DNA of 64,000 bases from Fibrobacter sp. UWT2 (lineage in GTDB: Bacteria; Fibrobacterota; Fibrobacteria; Fibrobacterales; Fibrobacteraceae). Numbering within the stretch: position 1 is the first letter of the stretch; each line of letters begins with the position of its first letter. The stretch is from the NCBI RefSeq assembly GCF_900142545.1, contig NZ_FRBF01000008.1:98384-162383 (forward strand), written 5' to 3'. Positions 18,305 to 26,439 of the stretch are shown here, one piece after another. The notes under the pieces are model-generated. The model was given only the letters and a program-made list of their open reading frames with translations. It had not been told where the DNA came from and did not search any database. Made by a program: the position numbers and the translations under genes.

Positions 18305-18305
18305 A
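17072..18305 (+). repeat. 1.23-kb direct repeat, copy 1 (3' part of intact leuS)
   Basis: Identical in length and frame to 29033-30266 (constant offset 11,961). The junction upstream is TTCCCCATC; homology ends one base after the stop codon. Confidence 0.95.
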
Positions 18306-18364
18306 GGTTCGGTTGAGGTGGGGGAGGAATCCCCCTCGCTTCAGCCCCTCCCGCCCTTACAATC

Positions 18365-18387
18365 AAGCCCGCTTCGGCGGGCTTTTT
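18365..18387 (+). terminator. Intrinsic terminator after leuS copy 1
   Basis: AAGCCCGC-TTCG-GCGGGCTT followed by TTT; a stable tetraloop hairpin. Confidence 0.85.
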
Positions 18388-18460
18388 CTATGCACCCACC
18401 CAGGGGCTTCCGCTACCCCCACTGCGGGCGCTCATACGCCGCGCCCGCAACGCCCCGGCT

Positions 18461-19012
18461 TTATCGCAATATTGTTAAAGTATCTGCTGGAATAAAATCG
18501 CACAACCATACTCTTTCATTCCCAATGTAAAAATGTACGCCTGCATCTTCAGCTTTCACCGTATCAATTTGTAAAATAATAGGTGTGGAATCCCGTCTCT
18601 TACCAACTTGCGTAGCCATGTCTGTGTCTATGGAAAGATGGACATATTGACGACGCATTGGTTTGAGACCTTCATTAAGGATAGATTTCAGGGCCCTGTG
18701 TGTCGTTCCGTGATACAGAATTGCTGGTGGAGTTCCTGCGATTTTCTTGATCATTTGAGGAACGGAATGTCCATACAATGCTCTAATCTTGTTAGCAACA
18801 ATTTCATGACGTTTCTTTTCAGAAATTTTAATGATGTGTTCAAGATCCGTCAAATCAATGTTGCGCTCGTATTTCTCCGATTCGTTTAGGGCGAATAACA
18901 ATTGTTCAATAGGAACGAAACCTTCGGCGTCCAATTCGAGCTCGTATTCCCAAGGAGCATGGCGCAGTGCGTAGGAAATTTCCTTGGACAGTTCTGTATA
19001 GTTTATGGACAT
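18461..19012 (-). CDS. kptA: RNA 2'-phosphotransferase (Tpt1/KptA family)
   Basis: 183 residues, typical for the family. Tpt1/KptA transfers an internal RNA 2'-phosphate to NAD+, giving ADP-ribose 1'',2''-cyclic phosphate, and can ADP-ribosylate RNA or DNA ends. Signature residues are present: YALRHAP with G and D in the following LDAEGFVPIEQLL, then ILYHGTTHRALKSILNEGLKP, YVHLSID and GKRRDSTPIILQID. It is the last gene of a four-gene overlapping operon in the island (10-bp overlap with the preceding gene), not next to tRNA or RNA-ligase genes. Bacteria have no known need for it in splicing, so a conflict or RNA-repair role is likely, but this is inference. Confidence 0.92.
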   Translation of the reverse strand: MSINYTELSKEISYALRHAPWEYELELDAEGFVPIEQLLFALNESEKYERNIDLTDLEHIIKISEKKRHEIVANKIRALYGHSVPQMIKKIAGTPPAILYHGTTHRALKSILNEGLKPMRRQYVHLSIDTDMATQVGKRRDSTPIILQIDTVKAEDAGVHFYIGNERVWLCDFIPADTLTILR

Positions 19013-19401
19013 TGATTGCCTGCTTTTTCAAGGTCGTTGTCGTAATACCAACAAGTGGACTTACGATTGCCGTAATCAACCATATAGCGGAAACATTCTC
19101 GGGCGGAATGATATGTCACGTTGTAAATACGACCAGTTTTGTTTTTTGCATTTATTTTGACAATGTCATTTGTTAAGAAGGATGGTTTTCCGATAACCTT
19201 GAAACCATTCGTTTTGATTTCCAGTTCTGCGTATCCAGTAGCTTCGTTTGTTGATTGAATGACAAGAATGTCTTCTCGCTCTTCAATGACGATGAAGTGC
19301 CCGTTCCACCATCCACTTGCGTTCCAATCAATGGATTCTCTAAAAGGAGATTGCACATAATCGTGATTCTCGATACGACCATAAGAGTGAATCATGCTCA
19401 T
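19003..19401 (-). CDS. Unknown small protein between toxin-like protein and KptA
   Basis: 132 residues, not recognised. GGAGG lies 5 nt before the ATG at 19401, so I prefer this to the ATG four codons upstream. The protein is soluble, rich in aromatic and charged residues, and predicted mainly beta (WNGHFIVIEEREDILVIQS, YAELEIKTNGFKVIG), ending with Cys-containing ECFRYMVDY and KSTCWYYDNDLE. It has no signal or membrane segment. It overlaps the genes on both sides by about 4 and 10 bp. Following directly after a toxin-like gene, it could be an immunity protein; alternatively it is an accessory factor for KptA. Neither is shown by sequence. Confidence 0.8.
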   Translation of the reverse strand: MSMIHSYGRIENHDYVQSPFRESIDWNASGWWNGHFIVIEEREDILVIQSTNEATGYAELEIKTNGFKVIGKPSFLTNDIVKINAKNKTGRIYNVTYHSARECFRYMVDYGNRKSTCWYYDNDLEKAGNQCP

Positions 19402-19898
19402 TTCTTCCTCCATTTGGATTTTCTTGCAAAGACAGAACTTGGTAATGAAGATAGTATTTTTTCTGCCTCTGGAAGTGATTTTTCATTAGGTTTATAGTGG
19501 CCACTATCTGTATCTATATTAAATATTTTACCGTTGCGAATGTCTATCATGCCAGCGCATTTTACCTTTGGATTTTTGCCGCCAATAAGCATCGGATGTG
19601 GAGATCGAAGAGTTGGATTATCGGGATTCTCTCGTTTCCCGAAAATTAAGTTTCCCTTTTCGTCGACGACATAAGTGTATTTTCCATTTGCTTTTTTTCC
19701 ATCCATATACACAGCATTTCCTTTTATTGCATCTTTAAGGTTTGTTGCTGTTGGATTCTTTGGATACCCTTTTTCAGGAATGAGAATGCCGTCCTTTATG
19801 TCTTTCTCCTTCATGTTTGCCATAACGCTGTATTTTGAAGCGAAAGGCTGGGATGCGCCTCGCGTTCCGCTGTAGAGTCCGCTTACACTGCTACCCAT
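19398..19898 (-). CDS. Small toxin-like protein with IQM/SGHYxP-type domain
   Basis: 166 residues. The start at 19898 is set by AGGAGG six bases upstream. The N-terminus (MGSSVSGLYSGTRGASQPF) is Gly/Ser-rich and unlike a signal peptide. The C-terminal two thirds read as strand-rich: NGKYTYVVDEKGNLIFGKR, PHPMLIGG, VKCAGMIDIRNGKIFNIDT, then SGHYKPNEKSL. The order AG(M/R)-x-NGxI-x-I-x-SGHYxP resembles the conserved core of plant IQM proteins and of small bacterial toxin or effector-like proteins; its activity is unknown to me. The basic tail ARKSKWRKK could bind nucleic acid. It overlaps the DUF4417 gene upstream and the unknown gene downstream. Confidence 0.8.
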   Translation of the reverse strand: MGSSVSGLYSGTRGASQPFASKYSVMANMKEKDIKDGILIPEKGYPKNPTATNLKDAIKGNAVYMDGKKANGKYTYVVDEKGNLIFGKRENPDNPTLRSPHPMLIGGKNPKVKCAGMIDIRNGKIFNIDTDSGHYKPNEKSLPEAEKILSSLPSSVFARKSKWRKK

Positions 19899-20571
19899 TT
19901 TTGCCTCCTTTCTTGCGAGTAATCCAATCAGGATATTGATGAAATTCTGCATATTTCAGGTAGTGTTCAAATACCTTGTTTGGCATTGCTCCGTGAACAA
20001 GAACGATTCTGGGTGTGAGTGTTTGCAGGCATTCATGCAACCCGGCTTCGAAATGATATTTGTCACCTTTAGACTTGATACAGCCATAGGTGCTGATGAC
20101 GATAATGCTGTCCTTTGGAACTCCGGCAAATGCGATTGCTTCGGGTAGCTTACAATTGGTGTAGGTTTCTTCGTTACCCCATCGAACAAACGGATAAACA
20201 TTTAGGCCGCGGGACTGGAAATAGTGACCAATGATTCTATTGCGAACCACATTCAGTAATTGTGCGTAGAGAGGCGCGTCTCTATACAATGAACAGTCTG
20301 GTGGGAGGACCACGGGAAACTGCCGGAATTCGTTAATGTATTTTTCCGGATCGCGAATTACATCTGCAAACTTGATGTCGTTTTCAAAGAAACCTAGAGC
20401 TTCTTTATTTGTAGGCTTTTCATTTCGTCGACTGAAGGGGGTGATTCCGTTTGGGATGATGATAGATTTGGGCTTGTCAAGTGCCGGAACTTCGAATAGC
20501 CCATCAAAACGGGCATTTTTTACCAGTTCCGGATTGAAACCGTCGTCTATGGTGGCTTTGTAAAATTTCAT
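19891..20571 (-). CDS. DUF4417 family protein
   Basis: 226 residues, first gene of the four-gene operon. The central and C-terminal pattern YAQLLNVVRNRIIGHYFQSRGLNVYP, VRWGNEETY, DSIIVISTYGCIKSKGDKYHFEAGL and PRIVLVHG is that of DUF4417, a Rossmann-like family often found on phages and conjugative or mobile elements; biochemical function is unknown. No signal peptide. The stop codon overlaps the ATG of the toxin-like gene. The promoter must lie in the A+T-rich gap of about 140 bp shared with the divergent ABC-3C operon, allowing joint control of both cassettes. Confidence 0.85.
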   Translation of the reverse strand: MKFYKATIDDGFNPELVKNARFDGLFEVPALDKPKSIIIPNGITPFSRRNEKPTNKEALGFFENDIKFADVIRDPEKYINEFRQFPVVLPPDCSLYRDAPLYAQLLNVVRNRIIGHYFQSRGLNVYPFVRWGNEETYTNCKLPEAIAFAGVPKDSIIVISTYGCIKSKGDKYHFEAGLHECLQTLTPRIVLVHGAMPNKVFEHYLKYAEFHQYPDWITRKKGGKNG

Positions 20572-20709
20572 AGAAATCTCCTATTACGTAGTTTCAGCAA
20601 GCTCCATTCCTGCTTTGATGAGTAAATTAGGAGTTCTGTTTTGAAAATTTGCGTCGGGTTGCAACGCTTTGTTGCAGTATGTTGCAATTAAATTATTAGA
20701 TTAGAAGAT

Positions 20710-21567
20710 ATGGATTTTTCACTATTTGCTCAATTATTAAAACCGCTTTTAGGTAAAGGCCTGAATCAAGACGAGTTTGTTCAAAGCCTGTTCTATGCGA
20801 TAGTAGTTTTTCCGAATAGTGAGAGCTTTGTTGATCCTCTAGAGAATGTCAAATATTCTATGTACCGTTTATACTTTTCTGGAAGTCGTCGAATCAATGA
20901 AATTGCGTATAAAATATGCAATTATGCTGATCGAGAAATTTTCAGGGATTATGTTTTGAAGCAGAATGATGAGGTCCAAACGCAGCTGTGTAACGCGTTT
21001 AAGCCTTATATTCGGATTTCGAAGAGAAATGTACCTGAAAAATTAGCAGATTTGTTTTATGAAATAATTTTCAACGCATCAAAAGAAAAGGGAAAACGGA
21101 AGAGAATCCCAAAGATGAAATCTAATAAGTTTGCTGATACATCAGAGGATGTTTTGCAAATTAAAGAATCTCTTGGTGAAATTATAAAGGAATTAGTTAA
21201 AACTGGCACAAACCCTAAAGAAAGTGAACGCCTGAAAATGCATGCTGTTTGTGTTTCAAACAAAATAACAGATAGTTCTATTTTATGTGAATCGGTTACG
21301 CATTATGCTGTTGTTTACTTCAAAACCATTAGAAAACTTTTTAGGAATGTGTCAAAATCAAATAGTATTGATTTTGATGATGTTGCGACTGCTGTAAAAT
21401 TTGAATATAAAAAATTGAAAAATAAGGGTTTATCTCAGGACGAAATCTACAATGCAATGGTTCAGTGGATTTGCACCAAAACGAATTCTACAAATATTAC
21501 GGCTTGTTCCGTAATAGTCTCTTTCTTTGTTCAAGATTGTGAGGTGTTTGATGTTGTTGCCAAATAA
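20710..21567 (+). CDS. ABC-3C system component, helical effector/C-terminal-domain type
   Basis: 285 residues, all soluble and mostly helical, with no known catalytic motif that I can see. It is assigned by context: it precedes an overlapping small middle component and a DUF2326 ABC ATPase, the three-part layout described for ABC-three-component (ABC-3C) biological conflict systems. Features: NQDEFVQSLFYAIV near the N-terminus, YFSGSRRINEIAYKICNYAD, a basic segment KEKGKRKRIPKMKSNK (about 117-135) and a C-terminal cluster with two TNxT motifs. An effector or nucleic-acid-sensing role is inferred. The last 17 bases overlap the next gene. Codons are strongly A/T-ending. Confidence 0.7.
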   Translation: MDFSLFAQLLKPLLGKGLNQDEFVQSLFYAIVVFPNSESFVDPLENVKYSMYRLYFSGSRRINEIAYKICNYADREIFRDYVLKQNDEVQTQLCNAFKPYIRISKRNVPEKLADLFYEIIFNASKEKGKRKRIPKMKSNKFADTSEDVLQIKESLGEIIKELVKTGTNPKESERLKMHAVCVSNKITDSSILCESVTHYAVVYFKTIRKLFRNVSKSNSIDFDDVATAVKFEYKKLKNKGLSQDEIYNAMVQWICTKTNSTNITACSVIVSFFVQDCEVFDVVAK

Positions 21568-21784
21568 ACTTTGTACATATCAAGAAAGTTCTCTACCTTA
21601 CTTTATTGCGATTTTAGGGGAACTCAAGAATGCTTCGATGATGCCAAGTGAGCTTTATGAAAGGGTTTTGAAGAAAGACAAAAAAATTGATTTACTGGAA
21701 TTTGTAGAAATTCTAGATAGTCTTTTTGCTTTGGGAAAAGTTGAAATTGATTTGATGACAGGGGCTTTGAAATATGCTGACTAG
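21551..21784 (+). CDS. ABC-3C middle component
   Basis: 77 residues starting MLLPNKLCTYQES. ATG at 21551 is preferred because GAGGTG stands just upstream inside the previous gene; a TTG eight codons earlier is less likely. The pattern of an N-terminal LPNK-x-Y motif, then winged-helix-like helices (SELYERVLKK, LLEFVEILDSLFALGKVE) and a terminal strand ALKYAD fits ABC-3C middle components, which bridge the ATPase and the effector. It overlaps the ATPase gene by 11 bp, so all three products are probably made in fixed ratio. Confidence 0.8.
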   Translation: MLLPNKLCTYQESSLPYFIAILGELKNASMMPSELYERVLKKDKKIDLLEFVEILDSLFALGKVEIDLMTGALKYAD

Positions 21785-23420
21785 AATAGAGTGTGATAAA
21801 TTTTTAGATGATGGAAAAGGTCGCGAACCCATCGTATTCCACTCGGGTTTGAATGTGATTTTAGGAGGTTCAAAAGCCGACAATGCTGTCGGAAAATCAA
21901 CATTTTTGCTTGTACTTGACTTTGTTTTTGGGGGTGATTCCTATGTCAAATCAAATAAGATGCTTTTTGAAAGAGTCGGACATCATGAAATCAAGTTTGA
22001 ATTTGAATTTAGTGGCGAAAAGTATTTTTTCTCTCGCTCAACGCAAAAGGACAAATCAAAAATTGTAAAAAGATTTGTTGGCGAAAATGTTGAAGAGTTG
22101 TCTATTGTTGACTATAAAAAACTCTTGCAACGACTTTATTCAATTCAAAATGAAGGGCTATCGTTTAGAGATTTGGTTGGAACTTTCACAAGGGCTGTTG
22201 GAAAGTACAATGCTGATTACAGAAATCCGATGCGCTCGGCAAAGGGGGAAACTGGGGAAAAATGTGTTCGTCGTCTTCTTAGAATGTTTAATGCGTATGG
22301 ACCGATTGAGTCTGCATTGAAAGAAGAAAAAATTGCCGAAGAAAAAAAGGCGATTATGCAAAAAGCGGTAAAATACGACATAATCTCAAAGATTCCCTCA
22401 AAAACAGAATGCGAAAAAAATCAAAAAGAATTACTTCGCCTTGAACGAGAGCTAGAGACATTGAAGGTAGAAAATGAATTGGGAATATTAGATGGGAAAA
22501 GTATTGATGCAAAACGGATAATTGAACTTCGTAATGAAAAGTCTAGACTTCTGTCCAAGAAATTCAAATTACACAATAAGCTTGAATCACTGAAAGAAAA
22601 TAAAGAACGCCCGCAAACACTGAAATCACTAGAAAAACTTCAAGATTTTTTTCCTTCTGTGAATGTAAAAAAGATTGAGGAAATAGAATCATTTCACAAA
22701 AGTCTTTGTAGTGCTTTGAAATCAGAAACGGAAGAAGTTGAATCAGCAATTGTTGATGAATTGGAAAAAATTGAAGATCAGATTCAAAAAAATGAGGATG
22801 AAATTATATCCTTAAATGCTCCTGAAAATGTTTCATCAAAGGTTGTAAGACGGTTGGTTGATTGTGAAATGAAAATTGAAAAATTGAAAAAGCTGACCCA
22901 ACAATATGAAATGAAGCAGGAATTGGAAACCGCTAAGTGCGAAATTGAGGCGAACCTTGAAAATCTTCAAAAGAGTATTTTTCCTGGGATAGAAAGTCAG
23001 ATTAACGATCGCGTTGCTGAATTGAACCGATTGATAAAGGGAAGCGAAGATACTCCACCTAAAATTACTATTGAATCTTTAAAAAAATATGTGTATGAAA
23101 ACGAAAAAAATGATAGTACTGGAGCAATGGTAAGATACCAGAATCTCTTCGACTTTACGATGCTTGAAAAAACATCTTTGCCTTTTTTTGTTCAAGACTC
23201 GGCGGACTTGAAGCAAGTGGAAGATGATTCCTTCCTAAAGATCATTGACTTGTACGCAACAACGTCAAAACAAATTTTTATTGCTATTGATAAAACCGAA
23301 TCCTACACAACGGACGGAAACTTACCGAAGAATATTGAGGATAATATTGTGCTAAGACTTTCCAAGGGTCATGAACTATTTGGCTTTAGCTGGAGTAAAG
23401 AAAAAACTTCTGGACAATAG
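21774..23420 (+). CDS. ABC-3C ATPase (DUF2326, SMC/Rad50-like)
   Basis: 548 residues. The N-terminal half-domain has an SMC-type Walker A, GGSKADNAVGKST (about 31-43), preceded by GLNVIL. A long coiled coil follows (about 190-420, e.g. KNQKELLRLERELETLKVENEL), then the C-terminal half-domain with LPFFVQDSADLKQVEDD in the place of Walker B/DUF2326 and IFIAIDKTE. This is the architecture of DUF2326 ATPases of ABC-3C systems, likely sensing invasive nucleic acid or replication intermediates. The ATG overlaps the middle component. The gene ends 56 bp before the convergent restriction gene, with a shared hairpin between them. Confidence 0.88.
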   Translation: MLTRIECDKFLDDGKGREPIVFHSGLNVILGGSKADNAVGKSTFLLVLDFVFGGDSYVKSNKMLFERVGHHEIKFEFEFSGEKYFFSRSTQKDKSKIVKRFVGENVEELSIVDYKKLLQRLYSIQNEGLSFRDLVGTFTRAVGKYNADYRNPMRSAKGETGEKCVRRLLRMFNAYGPIESALKEEKIAEEKKAIMQKAVKYDIISKIPSKTECEKNQKELLRLERELETLKVENELGILDGKSIDAKRIIELRNEKSRLLSKKFKLHNKLESLKENKERPQTLKSLEKLQDFFPSVNVKKIEEIESFHKSLCSALKSETEEVESAIVDELEKIEDQIQKNEDEIISLNAPENVSSKVVRRLVDCEMKIEKLKKLTQQYEMKQELETAKCEIEANLENLQKSIFPGIESQINDRVAELNRLIKGSEDTPPKITIESLKKYVYENEKNDSTGAMVRYQNLFDFTMLEKTSLPFFVQDSADLKQVEDDSFLKIIDLYATTSKQIFIAIDKTESYTTDGNLPKNIEDNIVLRLSKGHELFGFSWSKEKTSGQ

Positions 23421-23437
23421 GAATGTTAAAATAAAAT

Positions 23438-23457
23438 GGCTTTGCAAAAGCAAAGCC
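23438..23457. terminator. Hairpin between ABC-3C and type III R-M operons
   Basis: GGCTTTGC-AAAA-GCAAAGCC, perfect 8-bp stem. On the minus strand it is followed by ATTTTATTTT, so it fits best as the terminator of the restriction operon. Confidence 0.7.
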
Positions 23458-23475
23458 TGAGAAGGAATGTTTAAA

Positions 23476-26430
23476 TTACAGTTTCTCAATAATCTCCTTC
23501 AGATTTTGAGTTTTGATTTGTTTTTCAAAATGCACATTGACGCCAGCCGAAGATAGACATTCAAAGAATTTCTTTGCGGATTCGATTTTCAATTTTTCTC
23601 CACCACGAAGATCCTTTTCGGCATCTTTAACATCCTTGCATTCCACAATAAGGTTGAGTTCTTTCTTCCCGTTTCTCTTTACGATATACATAAAGTCAGG
23701 GCTGTAGGTTTCTCCAAGAATCGTTGGAATTTGGATTGTTTTTCGAGGAATTTTGCCGAAAACATCTACTCCGTCAATGTCATTTAGTATGTCATCCTTT
23801 TCCAAAGGGGAATCGAATGTGATTGCATCGTAGAGGTATTTTTCAGGAACATTACTGCTATCGGTTTGGGTTCCAATAAGTCCCTGTTGAATGAATTTTT
23901 CTGCGTTGCCCTTATCATCATTCAATGATGTTTTCTTGATTCTGCTTCGTGCAATTTTCTGATAGCTGAATCGTCCCATAAGATTCTTAATTTTCCAATC
24001 GTGAATTACACGGCAGATATTGAAAAGAGACTTCTCGTTGAATAATGGCTTGCCACCATTTTTTACAAAAATGCAAAGAGCCTTGTGCATTTCAGTAATA
24101 GGAACAGATTCCTTTGCTTGAACTCGTTGCAGGAACTTACCATAGGGAATGGGCTTTTCAGTTTCGTATGTTTTTGATTTGGAATCTTTCAAAGAAGCAA
24201 ACCCGTTTTCTGTAACAAGTTCTTGTCTAGAACTTGTTAGAACTGTTTTGCTGAATAGCTCTTGCTTGATAAGTTCCGGCAAAGTCTTGGATAGTTCTTC
24301 GTTGATACTCTCCTCAAAAGTGAGCATATAATGCTCGTTCATTTTGAGCCAAAGGTCTTTTAGAACCGAGTAGTTTTTGCTGCGAATACCGATATTTTTC
24401 TTTTTGGGTTGTTTATTGCGGTCTACAATTTTTTTCTTTGTGGCACTTTGCCTGAACAAGTCTGGATACTCGCTCTCAAATGCATCTACATTATCTTTGT
24501 TGACGGGGTAACCGGGCATGTCATCTTTGCGACGGCCGATGAATTTCTTTCCATAAAGTTCGTCGTATAAATCATCAACGTCAATTCCAAATTTTTCGGC
24601 GTAAGCTTGAAGTTGTTCCTCTGTAATAAACATCAACTCGCTACGTTCACCGTTGATTTCCGCAATCAGCTTATTTGCGAAATCCTCTTCCGTATAATCC
24701 ACAATGTAGTTCAATGTAAATTCTTCATCGGTAATGCGTTTGCCGGACTCGTTTACGGGCAAACGGAGGCCGCGGCCTACTTCTTGAAGTTTACTGATTT
24801 CGCTTCCACTGGAACGAAGTTTTGCGATGGTAAATACATTTGGGTTGTCCCAGCCTTCCTTCAAGGTCCATTTGGAGAAAATGAATCGCCTTGGACTGTC
24901 AAAAGACAATAGGGTTTTCTTGTCATTCAAAATTTCGTTGACTTGCTTTGAAATTTCTTCGTCGCTAGAGGAATTGTCTTCTGCAAAATATCCACCATGA
25001 GCGTCTTCAATATTTTTCAAAGAATTTTCAAGGTAGATTTTGTAATTTTTTTCAGAAGCTTCTAGCTTGGTGATAAATTTCTTCGTTTCTGTTTTTAGAA
25101 TTTCTTCAAATGATTTCTTGATATAGCCGTTTTTGTCGCGATAGGCAGCGATGTCGTCAATAAAGAATAGGGCCAGCGTCTTGATTTTGTCTTCGCGCTT
25201 GTAGTTTTCGCGTTCTGTTTCTAAATGCCGTTGAATGGCCATACGAATCATTGATTCTTGATATGGCGTGGCGTACATGTCTGGTGTGATAAAAGAACCT
25301 TCTTTTAAAATTATTCCATTAGAAAGTAGAACGGAATTCTTTGACTCGAAAGAGTCTATTCTTAGATTGCCGAAATCGTCATGAATTTCAGATAGCAACT
25401 CGTCTATCGTTAGAGTTTTTTGACGATTCTTATTTGACGCATCTTTCCAGGAGAACTTGATTGTTTCGGATGTTTTTTCAATAGAATCTACACGGACCTT
25501 TATATTTTCAGCATCATTAGATTGAGGTAAGTGCTCCTTAGCGATTCCTTTGATGAGATTTTGTTGAAAAGAATCGTATGCGTCGAGATTGTAGACTAGA
25601 TTTTTGTAATCCTTGACAATTTGCTTTGACTTTCCTTTTCCGATTACGATTTCGGGGTATGTTGCACCGAAACGAATAAGCATTTGAGGACAAAGCTTAT
25701 TCATGATTGCGTCAATAATTTTTGTTTCAGAAGAAAATCGATGCGGCTCGTCAATGATTACGATGGGTCGAGTTGCCTTGAGAGCGTCCAAAGGACAATA
25801 ATAATTTCCAATACCATAATCAAAATCGTCCTTTGTGTAATTTGAATTGGTAAGAAGGCTGCTGTTCAACAAAAGAACAGAAATGTACTTGTCCGATTGA
25901 CCGGGGTTCTGATAAAAACCGGAAACAGCAGAAGGAAACATCTTCCTTTTGCTGGAACTCTTTTGCCCTGAACCTTCGAATAGTCGGATTTCTGTACCGT
26001 ATTCACAATCTTGCTCGAAATGACGTTTTACATCAGGACTTTTAAGGAAGTTGGCTGCACCTGCTTTAATGGCGAGTCCTGGAACTACAAGGATGAACTT
26101 ACTGATACCATGTTGTTTGTGCAATTCATACATGGTCTTTGTATAGACGTATGTTTTGCCCGTGCCGGTTTCCATTTTTACATCGATGTAGATGCACGGA
26201 TTTTCTGCATTGCCAAGTGCGGTTTCTGCAGAAGTGAATCCTTTCATTCCCTTGTCAAAGTCTTTTTGTAGGATCTTAAGGACTTGTTCTAATTTTTTAT
26301 CTTGGGGATGGAAAATTTTGTTGGAGGCATAGTCCAATGAATTTTCGCTTTCAATTGCGTCGACGACTTGTAGAATCTTGTCAACGGCTCGTTGTTGATG
26401 CGGAAGATTTGCTTCGAATTGAAAATCCAT
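23476..26430 (-). CDS. Type III restriction endonuclease, Res subunit
   Basis: 984 residues, the usual size. The N-terminal superfamily 2 helicase motor shows Walker A METGTGKTY (GTGKT 89-93), DEAH-type box VIIDEPHRF near residue 230, and motif VI region LQEVGRGLRLPVNESGKR. The C-terminal PD-(D/E)xK nuclease is intact: YSPDFMYIV followed by LNLIVECKD (about 915-945). With Mod it cleaves DNA after ATP-dependent translocation from two head-to-head unmodified sites. GAGG lies before the ATG; the gene starts nine bases after the mod stop codon. All catalytic motifs are present, so it is probably active. Confidence 0.95.
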   Translation of the reverse strand: MDFQFEANLPHQQRAVDKILQVVDAIESENSLDYASNKIFHPQDKKLEQVLKILQKDFDKGMKGFTSAETALGNAENPCIYIDVKMETGTGKTYVYTKTMYELHKQHGISKFILVVPGLAIKAGAANFLKSPDVKRHFEQDCEYGTEIRLFEGSGQKSSSKRKMFPSAVSGFYQNPGQSDKYISVLLLNSSLLTNSNYTKDDFDYGIGNYYCPLDALKATRPIVIIDEPHRFSSETKIIDAIMNKLCPQMLIRFGATYPEIVIGKGKSKQIVKDYKNLVYNLDAYDSFQQNLIKGIAKEHLPQSNDAENIKVRVDSIEKTSETIKFSWKDASNKNRQKTLTIDELLSEIHDDFGNLRIDSFESKNSVLLSNGIILKEGSFITPDMYATPYQESMIRMAIQRHLETERENYKREDKIKTLALFFIDDIAAYRDKNGYIKKSFEEILKTETKKFITKLEASEKNYKIYLENSLKNIEDAHGGYFAEDNSSSDEEISKQVNEILNDKKTLLSFDSPRRFIFSKWTLKEGWDNPNVFTIAKLRSSGSEISKLQEVGRGLRLPVNESGKRITDEEFTLNYIVDYTEEDFANKLIAEINGERSELMFITEEQLQAYAEKFGIDVDDLYDELYGKKFIGRRKDDMPGYPVNKDNVDAFESEYPDLFRQSATKKKIVDRNKQPKKKNIGIRSKNYSVLKDLWLKMNEHYMLTFEESINEELSKTLPELIKQELFSKTVLTSSRQELVTENGFASLKDSKSKTYETEKPIPYGKFLQRVQAKESVPITEMHKALCIFVKNGGKPLFNEKSLFNICRVIHDWKIKNLMGRFSYQKIARSRIKKTSLNDDKGNAEKFIQQGLIGTQTDSSNVPEKYLYDAITFDSPLEKDDILNDIDGVDVFGKIPRKTIQIPTILGETYSPDFMYIVKRNGKKELNLIVECKDVKDAEKDLRGGEKLKIESAKKFFECLSSAGVNVHFEKQIKTQNLKEIIEKL

Positions 26431-26439
26431 GGCGACCTC

